From the NCBI RefSeq assembly GCF_003014675.1, contig NZ_PYAU01000001.1:248001-312000 (forward strand): a stretch of 64,000 bases of DNA, read 5' to 3'. The stretch comes from Labedella gwakjiensis (GTDB lineage Bacteria > Actinomycetota > Actinomycetes > Actinomycetales > Microbacteriaceae). Both the position numbers and the translations under genes were made by a program. Positions 42,724-52,980 of this stretch are shown piece by piece. How positions within the stretch are numbered: the stretch's first letter is position 1; every line of letters starts with the position of its first letter. The notes beneath the pieces are model-generated. The model was not told the origin of the DNA and made no database searches. It saw nothing but the letters and a program-made list of their open reading frames with translations.

Positions 42724-44570
42724 GAGGTCACCTCCTGTCGTCCGTCGTCGTCGGCTCCCGCCGAGACGACCGGTTCGTCGTCGTCGAGGCTCGAGATCAC
42801 GAACCTGTAGTGCTCGCTCGATGCAAGCAGGTCGCTGTGGGTGCCGACCGCGGTGATGCGCCCGCGCTCGAGCAGGGCGACCCTGTCGGCCAGCATGACC
42901 GTCGATGGTCGGTGCGCGACGATGAGCGCCGTCGTGCTCGCGAGCACGCGGCGGAGCGCCGCCTCGACGAGCGCCTCCGTATCCACGTCGAGGGCCGAGA
43001 GAGGATCGTCGAGGACCAGCACTTCCGGCTTCGCCGCGACGGCGCGTGCGAGCGCCAACCGCTGACGTTGGCCGCCCGACAGGCTGAGGCCCTCTTCGCC
43101 CACCGTCGTCTCCACTCCCTGGGGGAGTTGCCGCGCGAACCCGGCCTGCGCGATGTCGAGGGCCTCCTCGAGCACGGCGTCGGCCTCCGGCGAGCGCAGC
43201 TCGAGATCGTCTCGACCGAGGAGGACGTTCTCGCGGATGGTCGCCGAGAAGAGGGTCGCGTCCTCGAAGGCCATCGCGATGTGACGCCGCAGCTCGGTAC
43301 GGGAGAGGTCGCGGACGTCGACGCCGTCGATCGTGACACGACCTCCGGTCACTTCGTAGAGCCGTGTCGTGAGAGCCGTGAGAGTCGATTTGCCGGACCC
43401 CGTGACGCCGATGAGCGCCATCGTCTCGCCCGGCTCCAGGTCGAGCGTGACCCCGTCGAGCAGATCCGGCTGCCCATCAGGGGTGTCCTGGAACCGGAAG
43501 TGCACGTCGTCGAAGACGAGATGCCCCTTCGGCTCGTGGACGTGCAGAGGCTCAGCCGGATCGGTGATCGTGTTGATCTCGTCCATGACCTCGAAGAAGC
43601 GGTCGCTCGCGGTACGCGTGTCGAAGGTCATCGCGAGGAGGAACCCGATCGACTCGATGGGCCAGCGCAGGATCGCGGCGGTGGCGAAGAACGCGAAGAG
43701 CTGCCCGACGGTGAGGTCGCCGGAGGCGGCGAGCCACACGCCGGCGAAGAGACAGAGCGCGAACGCGATGTCGGGCAGCAGGAGCAGCCAGTACCAGATC
43801 CCCGCGATGGCCTTGGCCTTCTCGATCTCCGTCCCGCGCAGACTCTCCGCCTGGGTCGCGAAGTTGTCGAGCGCGTACTTCCCGCGACCGAACGCCTTGA
43901 GAACACGGATTCCGTGCACCGACTCCTCGACGGCCGTCGCGAGGTCGCCGGCCTGGTCCTGACTGCGGCGGGCGATTCGTGAGTACTTCTTCTCGAAGAC
44001 GAACCCGTAGATCCAGATGGGCACAGCGCACGCGATGAAGATCGCGCCGAGCAGCGGGCTCCAGGTGAACAGCACGGCTGCGCCGACGACGATGGTCACC
44101 GTGTTCACGACGAAGAGGACGAGGCCGAAGGCGAGCCACCGGCGGATGAGGTTGAGATCGCTCATCGCGCGGGACAGCAGCTGCCCGGATTGCCACCGAT
44201 CGTGGAAGGCGACGGGCAGGTCCTGCAGCTTCGCGTAGAACGAGTTGCGGAGCCGAGCCTCGACGTGTGTGCCCGGGGTGAGCACGAACCAGCGGCGGAG
44301 CGCGATCATGATCGCCTCGACGATGCCGAGACCGGCGACGACGAGGACCGCTGGCCAGATGCCCGCGCCGTCACCGTTCTCGAGAGCGCTGTCCACGAGG
44401 TTCTCGAGCACGAGCGGGATCGACAGAGCGACGAGGGCGGCGATGAGTGCGGCGACCATTCCCAGAGCGATGCTCGGGATGGCGGGTTTCGCCCAGGGAT
44501 AGATGCGCCAGAGCGCTGCGGCGGTGCCGAGCTTCCGGGGAGGTGATGACGACGGTGTGCGTTCAGGCAT
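42720..44570 (-). CDS. ABC exporter half-transporter, degenerate-site subunit
   Basis: 616 residues with the same layout as its partner: six-helix domain, Walker [11 protein letters not shown]-loop MAFEDATLF, intact signature [14 protein letters not shown], Walker [12 protein letters not shown]. Asp replaces the catalytic Glu, and the switch region is [10 protein letters not shown]. This mix of one catalytic and one degenerate site is the pattern of TM287/288 and BmrCD heterodimers. ATG 44570 is chosen because MPERTPSSS precedes the first helix without a gap. Confidence 0.94.
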   Translation of the reverse strand: MPERTPSSSPPRKLGTAAALWRIYPWAKPAIPSIALGMVAALIAALVALSIPLVLENLVDSALENGDGAGIWPAVLVVAGLGIVEAIMIALRRWFVLTPGTHVEARLRNSFYAKLQDLPVAFHDRWQSGQLLSRAMSDLNLIRRWLAFGLVLFVVNTVTIVVGAAVLFTWSPLLGAIFIACAVPIWIYGFVFEKKYSRIARRSQDQAGDLATAVEESVHGIRVLKAFGRGKYALDNFATQAESLRGTEIEKAKAIAGIWYWLLLLPDIAFALCLFAGVWLAASGDLTVGQLFAFFATAAILRWPIESIGFLLAMTFDTRTASDRFFEVMDEINTITDPAEPLHVHEPKGHLVFDDVHFRFQDTPDGQPDLLDGVTLDLEPGETMALIGVTGSGKSTLTALTTRLYEVTGGRVTIDGVDVRDLSRTELRRHIAMAFEDATLFSATIRENVLLGRDDLELRSPEADAVLEEALDIAQAGFARQLPQGVETTVGEEGLSLSGGQRQRLALARAVAAKPEVLVLDDPLSALDVDTEALVEAALRRVLASTTALIVAHRPSTVMLADRVALLERGRITAVGTHSDLLASSEHYRFVISSLDDDEPVVSAGADDDGRQEVTS

Positions 44571-44989
44571 GGATGGATGTTCCTCGCGCGTGCGGAGACG
44601 GTCGACGGGTCGCGTCGAACGTCGGTGATGGTGTCGAAGTGAGGGCGCGGCCGGATCCACAGGACCACCCGAGTGGGGTCCGGATCGGCGGCGCGGTCCG
44701 CTGGCGGACCGGAGGAGTGCGGGCTGTCTCGTCCGCTATCGGCTCGCGCGGACGCGACCGGCAGGGCGGCGCGGGTCGAGAAGCGGGCGGGCGAACGGGC
44801 CGGAGGCAGCGGTCAGGCCCCGATTCGGCGCGATGACTGTATACATGTGACCCTCCCCAACTCGACGACTCGTGAGCCGCGGCTCCACCCCCTGGAAGGT
44901 GTTGCGCACAGCCTTACAGGATATTCACAGTGAGCGTGGGTGCGCAAGAGGCGCGGAGAAACCGACCGGCGTCGATGACGCCGTCCTGG
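44571..44989. other. 419-base intergenic region upstream of the ABC exporter operon
   Basis: No gene is seen. It contains a TGTATACA palindrome (44838-44845), possibly part of the exporter promoter or an operator, and a widely spaced inverted repeat (TTGCGCAC 44902-44909 / GTGCGCAA 44940-44947). Confidence 0.5.
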
Positions 44990-46198
44990 TCAGGAGAGAC
45001 GGACGGACAGGCAGGTGACGCACCCCTCGAGCTTCTCGAATTCGGAGATGTCCACCGTGACGACGTCATAGCCGAGCTCCCTCAGAAGCTCAGCGGTCTC
45101 CGGGGCGGCCTCCGACATGAGGAGCGTCTCCTCGTCGAGGGCGACGACGGCGACGCCCTCCTTCTCGGGCACGGGGAGGTAGCGGCCGAAGAGCCGCGGC
45201 TCGTCGACGAGTTCATCGTGGCCGATGACGGTTCCGTCCGGAAGGGCCGTGACCGTCGACTTGAGGTGGAGCGCCCGCGTGACGGGAACGGCCACGACAT
45301 CGAAGCCGCGCGCGCCGAGCAGCGCGCGGAGCTGAGCGATGCCGTCGGCGTTCGTACGACTCGATCGCCCGACGTAGACGGTCGTGCCGACCACCAGGAC
45401 GTCGCCGCCATCGAGCGTCCCGGGGCTCATGATGCGCTCGATCGGGTATCGCCGCGCGGCGAGGACCTCCTCGACGCCGTCGGTCTCGCCCCGGCGCTCC
45501 TCGCTGCCCGAACGGGCGATGACGGCGAGTCCTCCGATCACCACGACGGCGTCCTCCACGAAGACGGAGTCGGCGAGGCGTTCGGCGTACGGAACCTCCT
45601 GTGTCGTCCAGCCGTGCTCGGCGAAGGCCGCGACGTACGCGTCCCACTGGCGGTCCGCCAGATCGGTGTCGATCGGCGAGCGGTCGATGTGCGTCACCTG
45701 ACCGTCCGTGAGGTTCTTGGCCGGGAGGCGGACGAGAGCGACGCGCGCGTCGGCCGTCGTCGAGGACTGAGCGCCCACGAGCGAGCGGTACACGAGGCGC
45801 CCCACGGTGGGGACCACCGCGATGGTCGTGACCAGGAAGCCGAAGTTGACCGTGAGGAGGGTCGAGGCGACCGAGGGGACGAACGTCTCGTCGATCGCGA
45901 TGCCCTGCGTGAGCACCTGGAACGACGTTCCCGCGAGCGGTGCGACCAGACCAGCCACGATGCCGGCGACGAGCGCGCCCCACCAACGTCCGAGGAGCCC
46001 GAAGACGCCGAACGCGAAGACCACGACGAACGAGATCAACGTGCCGCTCAGGAAGTACTGGTGCGCAGCACCGATGATCGCAGCGTTCGAGGAGTCGGAG
46101 ATCCAGAACGCGAGGAGCATCGTGAGGTGCACGAGCCCGGCGGAGGCGAGGGCGCTGAGGACGGAGGCGAGGAGGCGGTGGCCCCAGGAGACGGACAT
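44990..46198 (-). CDS. Membrane protein with C-terminal dimethylarginine dimethylaminohydrolase (DDAH)-like domain
   Basis: 402 residues. The first 140 hold four or five membrane segments (LLASVLSALASAGLVHLTMLLAFWI; YFLSGTLISFVVVFAFGVFGLL; WWGALVAGIVAGLVAPLAG; LLTVNFGFLVTTIAVVPTVG). Residues about 150-402 are a pentein-fold DDAH-like domain with VFVEDAVVVI, RIMSPGTLDGGDVLVVG, GRSSRTNADGI, His311 in LHLKSTVTAL and catalytic Cys396 in EGCVTCLSVRL. DDAH makes citrulline and dimethylamine from methylarginines; related penteins use other guanidines. The fused membrane part is unusual for DDAH. Confidence 0.85.
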   Translation of the reverse strand: MSVSWGHRLLASVLSALASAGLVHLTMLLAFWISDSSNAAIIGAAHQYFLSGTLISFVVVFAFGVFGLLGRWWGALVAGIVAGLVAPLAGTSFQVLTQGIAIDETFVPSVASTLLTVNFGFLVTTIAVVPTVGRLVYRSLVGAQSSTTADARVALVRLPAKNLTDGQVTHIDRSPIDTDLADRQWDAYVAAFAEHGWTTQEVPYAERLADSVFVEDAVVVIGGLAVIARSGSEERRGETDGVEEVLAARRYPIERIMSPGTLDGGDVLVVGTTVYVGRSSRTNADGIAQLRALLGARGFDVVAVPVTRALHLKSTVTALPDGTVIGHDELVDEPRLFGRYLPVPEKEGVAVVALDEETLLMSEAAPETAELLRELGYDVVTVDISEFEKLEGCVTCLSVRLS

Positions 46199-46281
46199 GT
46201 CGTCGAGCCTATCCGAGGCCGGCTATGGATCTCCGGACAACGGACCGCGACGGATCCGCCGCGGTCCTCGACGCGCGACGA

Positions 46282-47883
46282 TCAGTGGAAGAAGTGACGC
46301 TCTCCCGTGACGTACATGGTGACCCCGGCTGCCCGAGCAGCCGCGAAGACCTCTTCGTCGCGCACGGATCCGCCCGGCTGGACGACGGCCCGGACACCGC
46401 CGTCGATGAGCACCTGGAGTCCGTCGGCGAACGGGAAGAAGGCGTCGGACGCGGCGACCGATCCCGTGGCCCGCTCCCCCGCCCGTGACACGGCCAGGTG
46501 GCAGGAGTCGACACGATTGACCTGCCCCATCCCGACGCCGACCGATGCGCGCCCGGAGGCGAGCAGAATGGCGTTCGACTTCACCGAACGGCATGCCTTC
46601 CATGCGAAGGCGAGGTCGGCGAGGGTGTCCTCGTCCGCCGGTTCGCCGGAGACGAGCTCCCACCCCTCGGTGAACGCCTGCACGTCCCCGTCCGTGAAAC
46701 GGTCGGCCTCCTGCACGAGCACGCCTCCCGAGATCTGCTTCGACTCGAGCGGCTCGAGCTCGAACGACTCCGGCAGCCGCAGGATGCGCAGGTTCTTCTT
46801 CGTGCGGAGGACGTCGAGGGCCGCCTCCTCGAAGTCGGGGGCGACGATGACCTCGGTGAAGATCTCCTTGACGGTCTCCGCCATACCGAGCGTGACGGTG
46901 CGGTTGGCGGCGATGACGCCGCCGAACGCGGACACCGGGTCGCACTCGTGGGCGCGGAGATGCGCGGAGGCGATCGCGTCGGGCGCCTTGGGCGTCGCGA
47001 CGGCGATACCGCAGGGGTTCGCGTGCTTGATGATGGCGACGGCGGGCTCCGCGAAGTCGAAGGCGGCACGCACGGCGGCGTCCGCGTCCACGTAGTTGTT
47101 GTAGCTCATCTCCTTGCCGTGCAACTGCGTGGCCTGGGCGATGCCCTGTCCGCCGGCGCGGAGGTAGATGGCGGCCTCCTGGTGCGAGTTCTCGCCGTAG
47201 CGGAGCACGTTGCCGAGTTCCGCCTGGATGGTGAGGGATGCGCCGAAGCCCTCGGCCGCGTCGGTGAACCAGCCGGCCACCGCCGTGTCGTACGCCGCGG
47301 TGTGAGCGAACGCGCGCGCGGCGAGCTCACGGCGCTCCGCGAGCGTCGTGCCCTTCTTCTCGCGGATCGAATCGACGAGCCCGGCGTACGCGTCGGGCGA
47401 CACGACGATCGCGACGTTCGGGTGGTTCTTGGCCGCGGCGCGCACCATTGCCGGACCGCCGATGTCGATCTGCTCGACGATGTCGTCACGGGCCGCTCCG
47501 CTCGCGACGGTCTCGGCGAACGGATAGAGATTCACGACCACGAGCTCGAACGGCTCGATCGAGAGTTCGGCCAGCTGCTCCTCGTGGGACTCGAGCCGAA
47601 GGTCGGCGAGGAGACCGGCATGCACGCTCGGGTGGAGGGTCTTGACCCGCCCGTCCAGGGACTCGGGGAAGCCGGTGACGCTCGCGACGTCCGTGACATC
47701 GTGCCCGGCCGCGCGGATGGTGGCCGCCGTGGAGCCCGTCGAGACGATCTCGACACCCGCGTCGGCGAGCGCGGCCGCCAGATCGAGGAGGCCCGTCTTG
47801 TCACTGACGGAGAGGAGGGCGCGCTTGATCTCGACGAAGTCGCGGTCGCGGTAGAGGCTCGAGTCGTGGCGGGGGCCGGCCAT
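46282..47883 (-). CDS. purH: Bifunctional AICAR formyltransferase / IMP cyclohydrolase
   Basis: 533 residues, the last two steps of IMP synthesis. The N-terminal cyclohydrolase domain has [27 protein letters not shown] and [18 protein letters not shown]. The formyltransferase domain has the catalytic Lys-His in [14 protein letters not shown] and ends with [27 protein letters not shown]. It uses 10-formyl-THF, so its substrate AICAR (ZMP) rises when one-carbon units are short, the signal read by the riboswitch upstream of glyA. It is 15 bases downstream of purN. Confidence 0.98.
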   Translation of the reverse strand: MAGPRHDSSLYRDRDFVEIKRALLSVSDKTGLLDLAAALADAGVEIVSTGSTAATIRAAGHDVTDVASVTGFPESLDGRVKTLHPSVHAGLLADLRLESHEEQLAELSIEPFELVVVNLYPFAETVASGAARDDIVEQIDIGGPAMVRAAAKNHPNVAIVVSPDAYAGLVDSIREKKGTTLAERRELAARAFAHTAAYDTAVAGWFTDAAEGFGASLTIQAELGNVLRYGENSHQEAAIYLRAGGQGIAQATQLHGKEMSYNNYVDADAAVRAAFDFAEPAVAIIKHANPCGIAVATPKAPDAIASAHLRAHECDPVSAFGGVIAANRTVTLGMAETVKEIFTEVIVAPDFEEAALDVLRTKKNLRILRLPESFELEPLESKQISGGVLVQEADRFTDGDVQAFTEGWELVSGEPADEDTLADLAFAWKACRSVKSNAILLASGRASVGVGMGQVNRVDSCHLAVSRAGERATGSVAASDAFFPFADGLQVLIDGGVRAVVQPGGSVRDEEVFAAARAAGVTMYVTGERHFFH

Positions 47884-47898
47884 TGAAGTGCTCCTTGG

Positions 47899-48480
47899 TT
47901 ACAGGGTCTCGAGATCGAGGCCGTTGGCGATGTCCAGAACGGTCTGCACCAGCAGACGTCGTTCCACGGGCTTGATGCGCTCGTGGAGGGAGTGTTCCGT
48001 GTCCCCGGGGAGCACGGCCACCCGTTCACGGACGATGATGGGTCCGTCGTCCACCCCATCGGCGACCACGATGATCGAGGCGCCGCTCTGGTCGGCGCCC
48101 GCCGCGATCGCGTCACGGACGGCGTGGGCTCCCGGGAACTCCGGCAGGTAGGCCGGGTGCGTGTTGATGAGGCGAGGCGACAGCTCCGCCACCACACGGT
48201 GGGGCAGGAGGCGCATGAGACCGGACAGGACCACGAGGTCGGGGTTCCAGACGCGGATCTGCTCGAGGAGCTCGTCACCCCACTCCTCCCGGCTTGCGAA
48301 CGAGCCGTACGGGACGGTGAAGGTGGGGATACCGAATTCCTCGGCGTGCGCCAGACCGTCGGCCTCGCGATCCGCGCCGACGGCGACGATCCGGGCCGGG
48401 TACGCCGCATCGGCCTGCGCTTCGAGGAGCGCGCGGAGGTTGGAACCACCTCCGGAGATGAGGACGACGAGCGACAGCAC
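47899..48480 (-). CDS. purN: Phosphoribosylglycinamide formyltransferase
   Basis: 193 residues. It formylates GAR with 10-formyl-THF. The N-terminal [17 protein letters not shown] is the phosphate-binding loop; the catalytic Asn-His-Asp are in [22 protein letters not shown] and [11 protein letters not shown]. Between a DUF6350 gene and purH, all in one direction, as in other Microbacteriaceae. Confidence 0.97.
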   Translation of the reverse strand: MLSLVVLISGGGSNLRALLEAQADAAYPARIVAVGADREADGLAHAEEFGIPTFTVPYGSFASREEWGDELLEQIRVWNPDLVVLSGLMRLLPHRVVAELSPRLINTHPAYLPEFPGAHAVRDAIAAGADQSGASIIVVADGVDDGPIIVRERVAVLPGDTEHSLHERIKPVERRLLVQTVLDIANGLDLETL

Positions 48481-48525
48481 GCCGCTAGCCTACCGGGGCC
48501 CGCGGGCCGCCTCCGACCGGGACGG

Positions 48526-49755
48526 TCAGTCGTCGGCGGGGCCGTACCGTCCGGATGCCATGCCCACGAGCGCAGAGACCGTCGTCGTGGCGAGGGTCGC
48601 GAGCAGCACAGCGAGAGCCGACGGGCCCACCTCCTGCAGGCGCTCCGGGCCGATGGCGCCGCTCGCGGCGAGGGCGAGAGCACCCATCAGCACACTCGCG
48701 ACCACGGCGATGCCGAGAGCCGTCAGAACGAGGGAGCGAACGAGACCGTGTCCGTCCGCGGCACGCACGACGGCGGGCCTGACCGCGGCAGCACCGAGGA
48801 AGCCGACGAGGACGGGCACGATGAGCCCGAGGAAGCCGAACGGCAGGTCGCCCGTCGGGATGGCGCCGAGCACGGGGATTCCCGGCACGGGACCGAGGAG
48901 AGTCGCGGCCGGCGACACGCTCGTTCCCACGCCGATCGCGAAGCCTGGTCCGAGAAGCCACGACGCGCACCAGACCACCAGATTGGGAAGGTAGGCGAGC
49001 TGGGCGATCGTGACAGCGATGCCGCCTGTGACCCCGACGCCGGAGCTCTCATAGAGTCCGACGACCGTGCCGAAGGAGGCGATGAGCATGACGGCCACGA
49101 CGATCGCCGCGACCCCCACGATCCCGGCTGCGACGATCGTGCCACCACGCAGCGACGCCACGACGATGCCGATGGTCCGTGCTCCGAGGCGATCGCCGAG
49201 CTCCGCGAGCCGGTCTCCCAGTCGGCCACCGACCACGAGATCTCCCCCGCGCACGCGTGCCCCGATGAGACCGACGGCGAGTCCGGCCAGATAGACGATC
49301 GCTGGAGAGAACACCCCACCGACGAGTGATGGGCTCACGAGCCCGTTCGCGGCGGTCAGGGTGACGACGGCGGACAGGACGAGCACGGTGAGGACGGAGG
49401 AGACGACACCCGTGAGCCAGGCACCGGACTCGGCCGCGCGGCCGCCCGTCCGCGACCCGAGCAGCACGGTCACGAGTCCGATCCCGAGCGGGGCGAGCGA
49501 CACCGTGAACGGGTCGCCGGCCGCGAGCACGCCCACCCGCGCCACGGTGGTCGGATCGAGGGTGACCGAGATGTCTGTGCCGTGCCCCAGGAGCCAGATG
49601 TCGACGGCCGCCCGCCAGAAGACGAGCCAGTCGACGGCGAAACCGAATTGGATCGCCCAGAGGAGCGTGAGCGGCACGAGGGCGATGGCGATGCCGATCG
49701 CGACGACGATGAACGCCTCGAGGGCGGCGAGAAGCGCGACGGTCGTTCGTTTCAT
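48526..49755 (-). CDS. DUF6350-family multi-pass membrane protein
   Basis: 409 residues with about ten membrane segments: it begins KRTTVALLAALEAFIVVAIGIAIALVPLTLLWAIQFG and later has LAYLPNLVVWCASWLLGPGFAIGVGTSVSPAATLLGPVPGIPVLGAIP, the conserved core of the family. The actinobacterial relative PerM affects cell division and envelope stability; its role here is inferred from family and from the conserved sucD-DUF6350-purN neighbourhood. Confidence 0.85.
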   Translation of the reverse strand: MKRTTVALLAALEAFIVVAIGIAIALVPLTLLWAIQFGFAVDWLVFWRAAVDIWLLGHGTDISVTLDPTTVARVGVLAAGDPFTVSLAPLGIGLVTVLLGSRTGGRAAESGAWLTGVVSSVLTVLVLSAVVTLTAANGLVSPSLVGGVFSPAIVYLAGLAVGLIGARVRGGDLVVGGRLGDRLAELGDRLGARTIGIVVASLRGGTIVAAGIVGVAAIVVAVMLIASFGTVVGLYESSGVGVTGGIAVTIAQLAYLPNLVVWCASWLLGPGFAIGVGTSVSPAATLLGPVPGIPVLGAIPTGDLPFGFLGLIVPVLVGFLGAAAVRPAVVRAADGHGLVRSLVLTALGIAVVASVLMGALALAASGAIGPERLQEVGPSALAVLLATLATTTVSALVGMASGRYGPADD

Positions 49756-49817
49756 TGCTCCGCGAGCCTACCCGGATGAGACGGGGTGGATCGGCCGCCG
49801 CCCCGACGTCGGAGGAA

Positions 49818-49861
49818 CGCGCATCGCCCCCGACCGGAGAACCGGTCGGGGGCGATGCGCG
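49818..49861 (-). terminator. Terminator of the sucC-sucD operon
   Basis: Perfect 20-base arms (core CGCCCCCGACCGG) around an AGAA loop, nine bases after the sucD stop, upstream of the DUF6350 start. No long T-run, as is usual in this GC-rich DNA. Confidence 0.82.
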
Positions 49862-49870
49862 CTGGCGCTG

Positions 49871-50758
49871 CTAGAGCCCGGCGATGACCTCGCGCATGAG
49901 GTCGGCGGTCTCGGACGGCGTCTTGCCGACCTTGACGCCGGCGGCCTCGAGGGCCTCCTTCTTGGCCTGAGCCGTGCCGGCCGAACCGGACACGATGGCG
50001 CCTGCGTGCCCCATGGTCTTGCCTTCGGGAGCGGTGAAGCCGGCGACGTAGCCCACGACGGGCTTCGTGACGTTCGCCTTGATGAAGTCGGCAGCGCGCT
50101 CCTCGGCGTCTCCGCCGATCTCACCGATCATGACGATGGCCTTGGTGTCGGGATCGGCCTCGAACGCGGCGAGCGCGTCGATGTGTGTCGTCCCGATGAT
50201 CGGGTCGCCGCCGATGCCGATGGCCGTCGAGAAGCCGATCTCGCGCAGCTCGTACATCATCTGATACGTGAGCGTGCCCGACTTGGAGACGAGACCGATG
50301 GGGCCGGATCCGGCGATCGTCGCCGGGGTGATGCCGACGAGGGACTCGCCTGGCGTGATGATGCCGGGGCAGTTCGGCCCGATGATGCGGGTCGTGTTGC
50401 CCTTGCTCTGCGCGTATGCCCAGAGCTCGGCCGAGTCGCCGACGGGGATGCCCTCGGTGATGATGACGAGGAGCGGGATGCCCGCATCGATCGCCTCGAT
50501 CGCCGCGTCCTTCGCGAAGGCCGGCGGCACGAACGCGATGGACACGTCTGCTCCCGTCTTCTCGATCGCCTCGGCGACCGTTCCGAAGACGGGGAGCTCG
50601 ACGTCGCCGTGCGTCACGGTCGTGCCAGCCTTGCGAGCGTTCACGCCGCCGACGACCTTCGTGCCCGCCTTGAGCATGAGAGAGGTGTGCTTGGTGCCTT
50701 CGCCGCCGGTGATGCCCTGGACGATGACCTTGGAGTCCTTGTTGAGGAAGATCGACAT
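49871..50758 (-). CDS. sucD: Succinyl-CoA synthetase alpha subunit
   Basis: 295 residues. It forms the catalytic alpha subunit of ADP/GDP-forming succinate-CoA ligase in the TCA cycle. CoA-binding Rossmann domain [60 protein letters not shown] and the phospho-His in [18 protein letters not shown]. It is 33 bases downstream of sucC. Confidence 0.98.
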   Translation of the reverse strand: MSIFLNKDSKVIVQGITGGEGTKHTSLMLKAGTKVVGGVNARKAGTTVTHGDVELPVFGTVAEAIEKTGADVSIAFVPPAFAKDAAIEAIDAGIPLLVIITEGIPVGDSAELWAYAQSKGNTTRIIGPNCPGIITPGESLVGITPATIAGSGPIGLVSKSGTLTYQMMYELREIGFSTAIGIGGDPIIGTTHIDALAAFEADPDTKAIVMIGEIGGDAEERAADFIKANVTKPVVGYVAGFTAPEGKTMGHAGAIVSGSAGTAQAKKEALEAAGVKVGKTPSETADLMREVIAGL

Positions 50759-50791
50759 GTTCTTCTGATTCCTTCTGTGGTGGTCGTCCGG

Positions 50792-51955
50792 TTACGCGTT
50801 CGCCAGTTCGGCGGCCTTGTCGGCGCCTTCGTCCATGGTGGCGGCGAGGGTCACGAGGGGGTGGTTCGCCTCCTGCAGGATGCGACGCCCCTCCTCGACG
50901 TTGTTGCCGTCGAGACGGACGACGAGCGGCTTCGTCGCCCCGTCCCCGATGATCTCGAGGGCCTTGACGATGCCGTTCGCGACGGCGTCGCACGCGGTGA
51001 TGCCGCCGAAGACGTTGACGAAGACGCTCTTGACCTGCTCGTCGCCGAGGATGACGTCGAGGCCGGCCGCCATGACCTCGGCGGACGCTCCGCCGCCGAT
51101 GTCGAGGAAGTTCGCGGGCTTCACGCCGCCGTGCGCCTCGCCGGCGTAGGCCACGACATCGAGCGTCGACATGACGAGTCCGGCTCCGTTGCCGATGATG
51201 CCGACCTGGCCGTCGAGCTTCACGTAGTTGAGGTCGTTCTCCTTGGCCTTGAGCTCGAGGGGGTCCTCGGCGGCCGTGTCCTTGAGCGCCTCGTGGTCGG
51301 GGTGGCGGAAGTCGGCGTTCTCGTCGAGCGAGACCTTGCCGTCGAGCGCCACGACGTCGCCGTCCTCGGTGAGGACGAGCGGGTTGACCTCGACGAGCGT
51401 CGCGTCCTCTCCGGTGTAGACGGCGTACAGCTTCACGAAGACATCGGCGACCTTGTCGACGAGCTCAGCGGGGAAGTTCGCGGCGACGGCGATCTCGCGG
51501 GCCTTCGCGGCGTCGATGCCCGTGATGGGGTCGACCTCGATGCGCGCGAGCGCCTCGGGCTTCTCGACGGCGAGCTGCTCGATCTCCATGCCGCCCTCGA
51601 CGCTCGTGAGCGAGAGGTAGGAGCGGTTGGCCCTGTCGAGGAGGACCGAGAAGTAGAACTCCTGCGCGATGCGCGCGCCGGCCGCGACCATGACGGTGCG
51701 GACGACGTGGCCCTTGATGTCGAGCCCGAGGATCGCCTTCGCGGCCTCTTCAGCCTCATCGGGGGTCTTCACGACCTTGACGCCGCCGGCCTTGCCGCGG
51801 CCGCCGACCTTCACCTGCGCCTTGACGACGACGACACCACCGAGCTTCTCGGCCGCCGCCCGCACCTCCTCCGGCGTGGTCGCGACGATGCCCGGGAGCA
51901 CCGGCACCTCGTACTTCTCGAAAAGATCTCGTGCCTGGTACTCGTAGAGGTCCAC
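50792..51955 (-). CDS. sucC: Succinyl-CoA synthetase beta subunit
   Basis: 387 residues. It binds nucleotide and, with SucD, completes substrate-level phosphorylation. ATP-grasp domain with [27 protein letters not shown], the metal-ligand [33 protein letters not shown], and C-terminal [14 protein letters not shown] plus [10 protein letters not shown]. Starts with GTG 51955 ([15 protein letters not shown]), AGGAA upstream. First gene of sucC-sucD. Confidence 0.97.
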   Translation of the reverse strand: MDLYEYQARDLFEKYEVPVLPGIVATTPEEVRAAAEKLGGVVVVKAQVKVGGRGKAGGVKVVKTPDEAEEAAKAILGLDIKGHVVRTVMVAAGARIAQEFYFSVLLDRANRSYLSLTSVEGGMEIEQLAVEKPEALARIEVDPITGIDAAKAREIAVAANFPAELVDKVADVFVKLYAVYTGEDATLVEVNPLVLTEDGDVVALDGKVSLDENADFRHPDHEALKDTAAEDPLELKAKENDLNYVKLDGQVGIIGNGAGLVMSTLDVVAYAGEAHGGVKPANFLDIGGGASAEVMAAGLDVILGDEQVKSVFVNVFGGITACDAVANGIVKALEIIGDGATKPLVVRLDGNNVEEGRRILQEANHPLVTLAATMDEGADKAAELANA

Positions 51956-52124
51956 GTGATGTTCCTATCCGCGTCGATGCATTTTGTGGTCGTGACCGGT
52001 TCGGCTTCCCCCGCTCGACGGACGTGGAGGGCGGGTAAAAAGCCGCGTCCCACTCTACTCCGCGCCCGCGTCGCCCCCGTCCACACGGACCGGGGGTGCA
52101 GGGACCGCCCGAGAGCGATGTCCG

Positions 52125-52130
52125 TATGGT
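52125..52130 (+). promoter_or_regulatory. -10 element of a leaderless transcript (MpaB-like gene)
   Basis: TATGGT ends seven bases before ATG 52138; no Shine-Dalgarno is present. Confidence 0.5.
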
Positions 52131-52137
52131 TGGGCGC

Positions 52138-52950
52138 ATGGGACGGAGAACGGGGATCAGAGCGGTCGCGGCGGAATCGGTGCTCGTCGCCGCCGGGGGC
52201 CGAGCGATACTGCTCCAGCTGGCGCATCCTTCCGTCGCTCGCGGCGTGGCCGAGCACAGCGACTTCGTCGGGGCACCCCTCCGCCGCCTCACGGGAACCC
52301 TCGACTACATCTACCTGGTCGTGTACGGATCTGCCACGGAACGCGTGGCCGCCGCCCGATACGTCGAGAAGGCCCACACTCCCGTGAGGGGGACTCCGGA
52401 GAACGGATCCCCCGGGTACTCGGCCGGAGATGCCGATCTGCAACTGTGGGTGGCGGCGACGCTCTACGATTCGGCGATGGCGATGCAGGAACGCGTTCTC
52501 CCGCCGATCCCTGAGGCGGACGCCGAGCGGGTCTACCGCGAGTACGCCGTGCTCGGAACCGCGCTCGGCATGCCGGCCGAGCTCTGGCCGGCGAACCGCG
52601 CGGCGTTCGCGGCTTGGTGGAACGAACGCCTCGCCGCCCTCGAGGTGAGCGATGACGCCAGGCGCGTGGCCCGAGACCTCCTCCACCCACGCGGTCCCGG
52701 CGCTCCGATCTGGCTGCGCATCGTCATGCCGCTCGCCCGGCTCCTCACGACGGGTCTCCTGGACGACCGGATGCGTTCGGGCTTCGGTCTCCCGTGGAGC
52801 CCTCGTCGGCAGCGGCTCGTCGATGCCGTCCTCATGCTCACCCGGCTGGTGTGGCCGCTCCTGCCCGCTCGTGTCCGCCACGCGCCGGCCATCCGTTCGC
52901 TGCGTCGGTTCCGGGCGCGGGATACCCGGCACCCGGAAAACCGACACTGA
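52138..52950 (+). CDS. MpaB/DUF2236-type putative oxygenase
   Basis: 270 residues from ATG 52138 (leaderless start preferred over ATGs at 52096 and 52126). Residues AGGRAILLQLAHPSVARGVAEHSDF, with the first conserved His, and TGTLDYIYLVVYGSATERVAAARYVEKAHTPV, with the second, match the haem-b MpaB-like latex-clearing/mycophenolic-acid oxygenase fold; DLQLWVAATLYDSAM follows. Substrate unknown. Convergent with pcrA. Confidence 0.88.
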   Translation: MGRRTGIRAVAAESVLVAAGGRAILLQLAHPSVARGVAEHSDFVGAPLRRLTGTLDYIYLVVYGSATERVAAARYVEKAHTPVRGTPENGSPGYSAGDADLQLWVAATLYDSAMAMQERVLPPIPEADAERVYREYAVLGTALGMPAELWPANRAAFAAWWNERLAALEVSDDARRVARDLLHPRGPGAPIWLRIVMPLARLLTTGLLDDRMRSGFGLPWSPRRQRLVDAVLMLTRLVWPLLPARVRHAPAIRSLRRFRARDTRHPENRH

Positions 52951-52980
52951 GCCGGATCGGCCGGCCACGGGAGAGAGCGG

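Noticed and set aside
44838-44845. TGTATACA as a regulator binding site upstream of the ABC exporter
   Set aside because: An eight-base palindrome is expected by chance and no adjacent regulator gene supports it; kept only in the description of the gap.
49361-52387. 1008-codon open frame on the plus strand
   Set aside because: It runs antisense through DUF6350, sucD and sucC, all supported by motifs; no protein family is visible in it.
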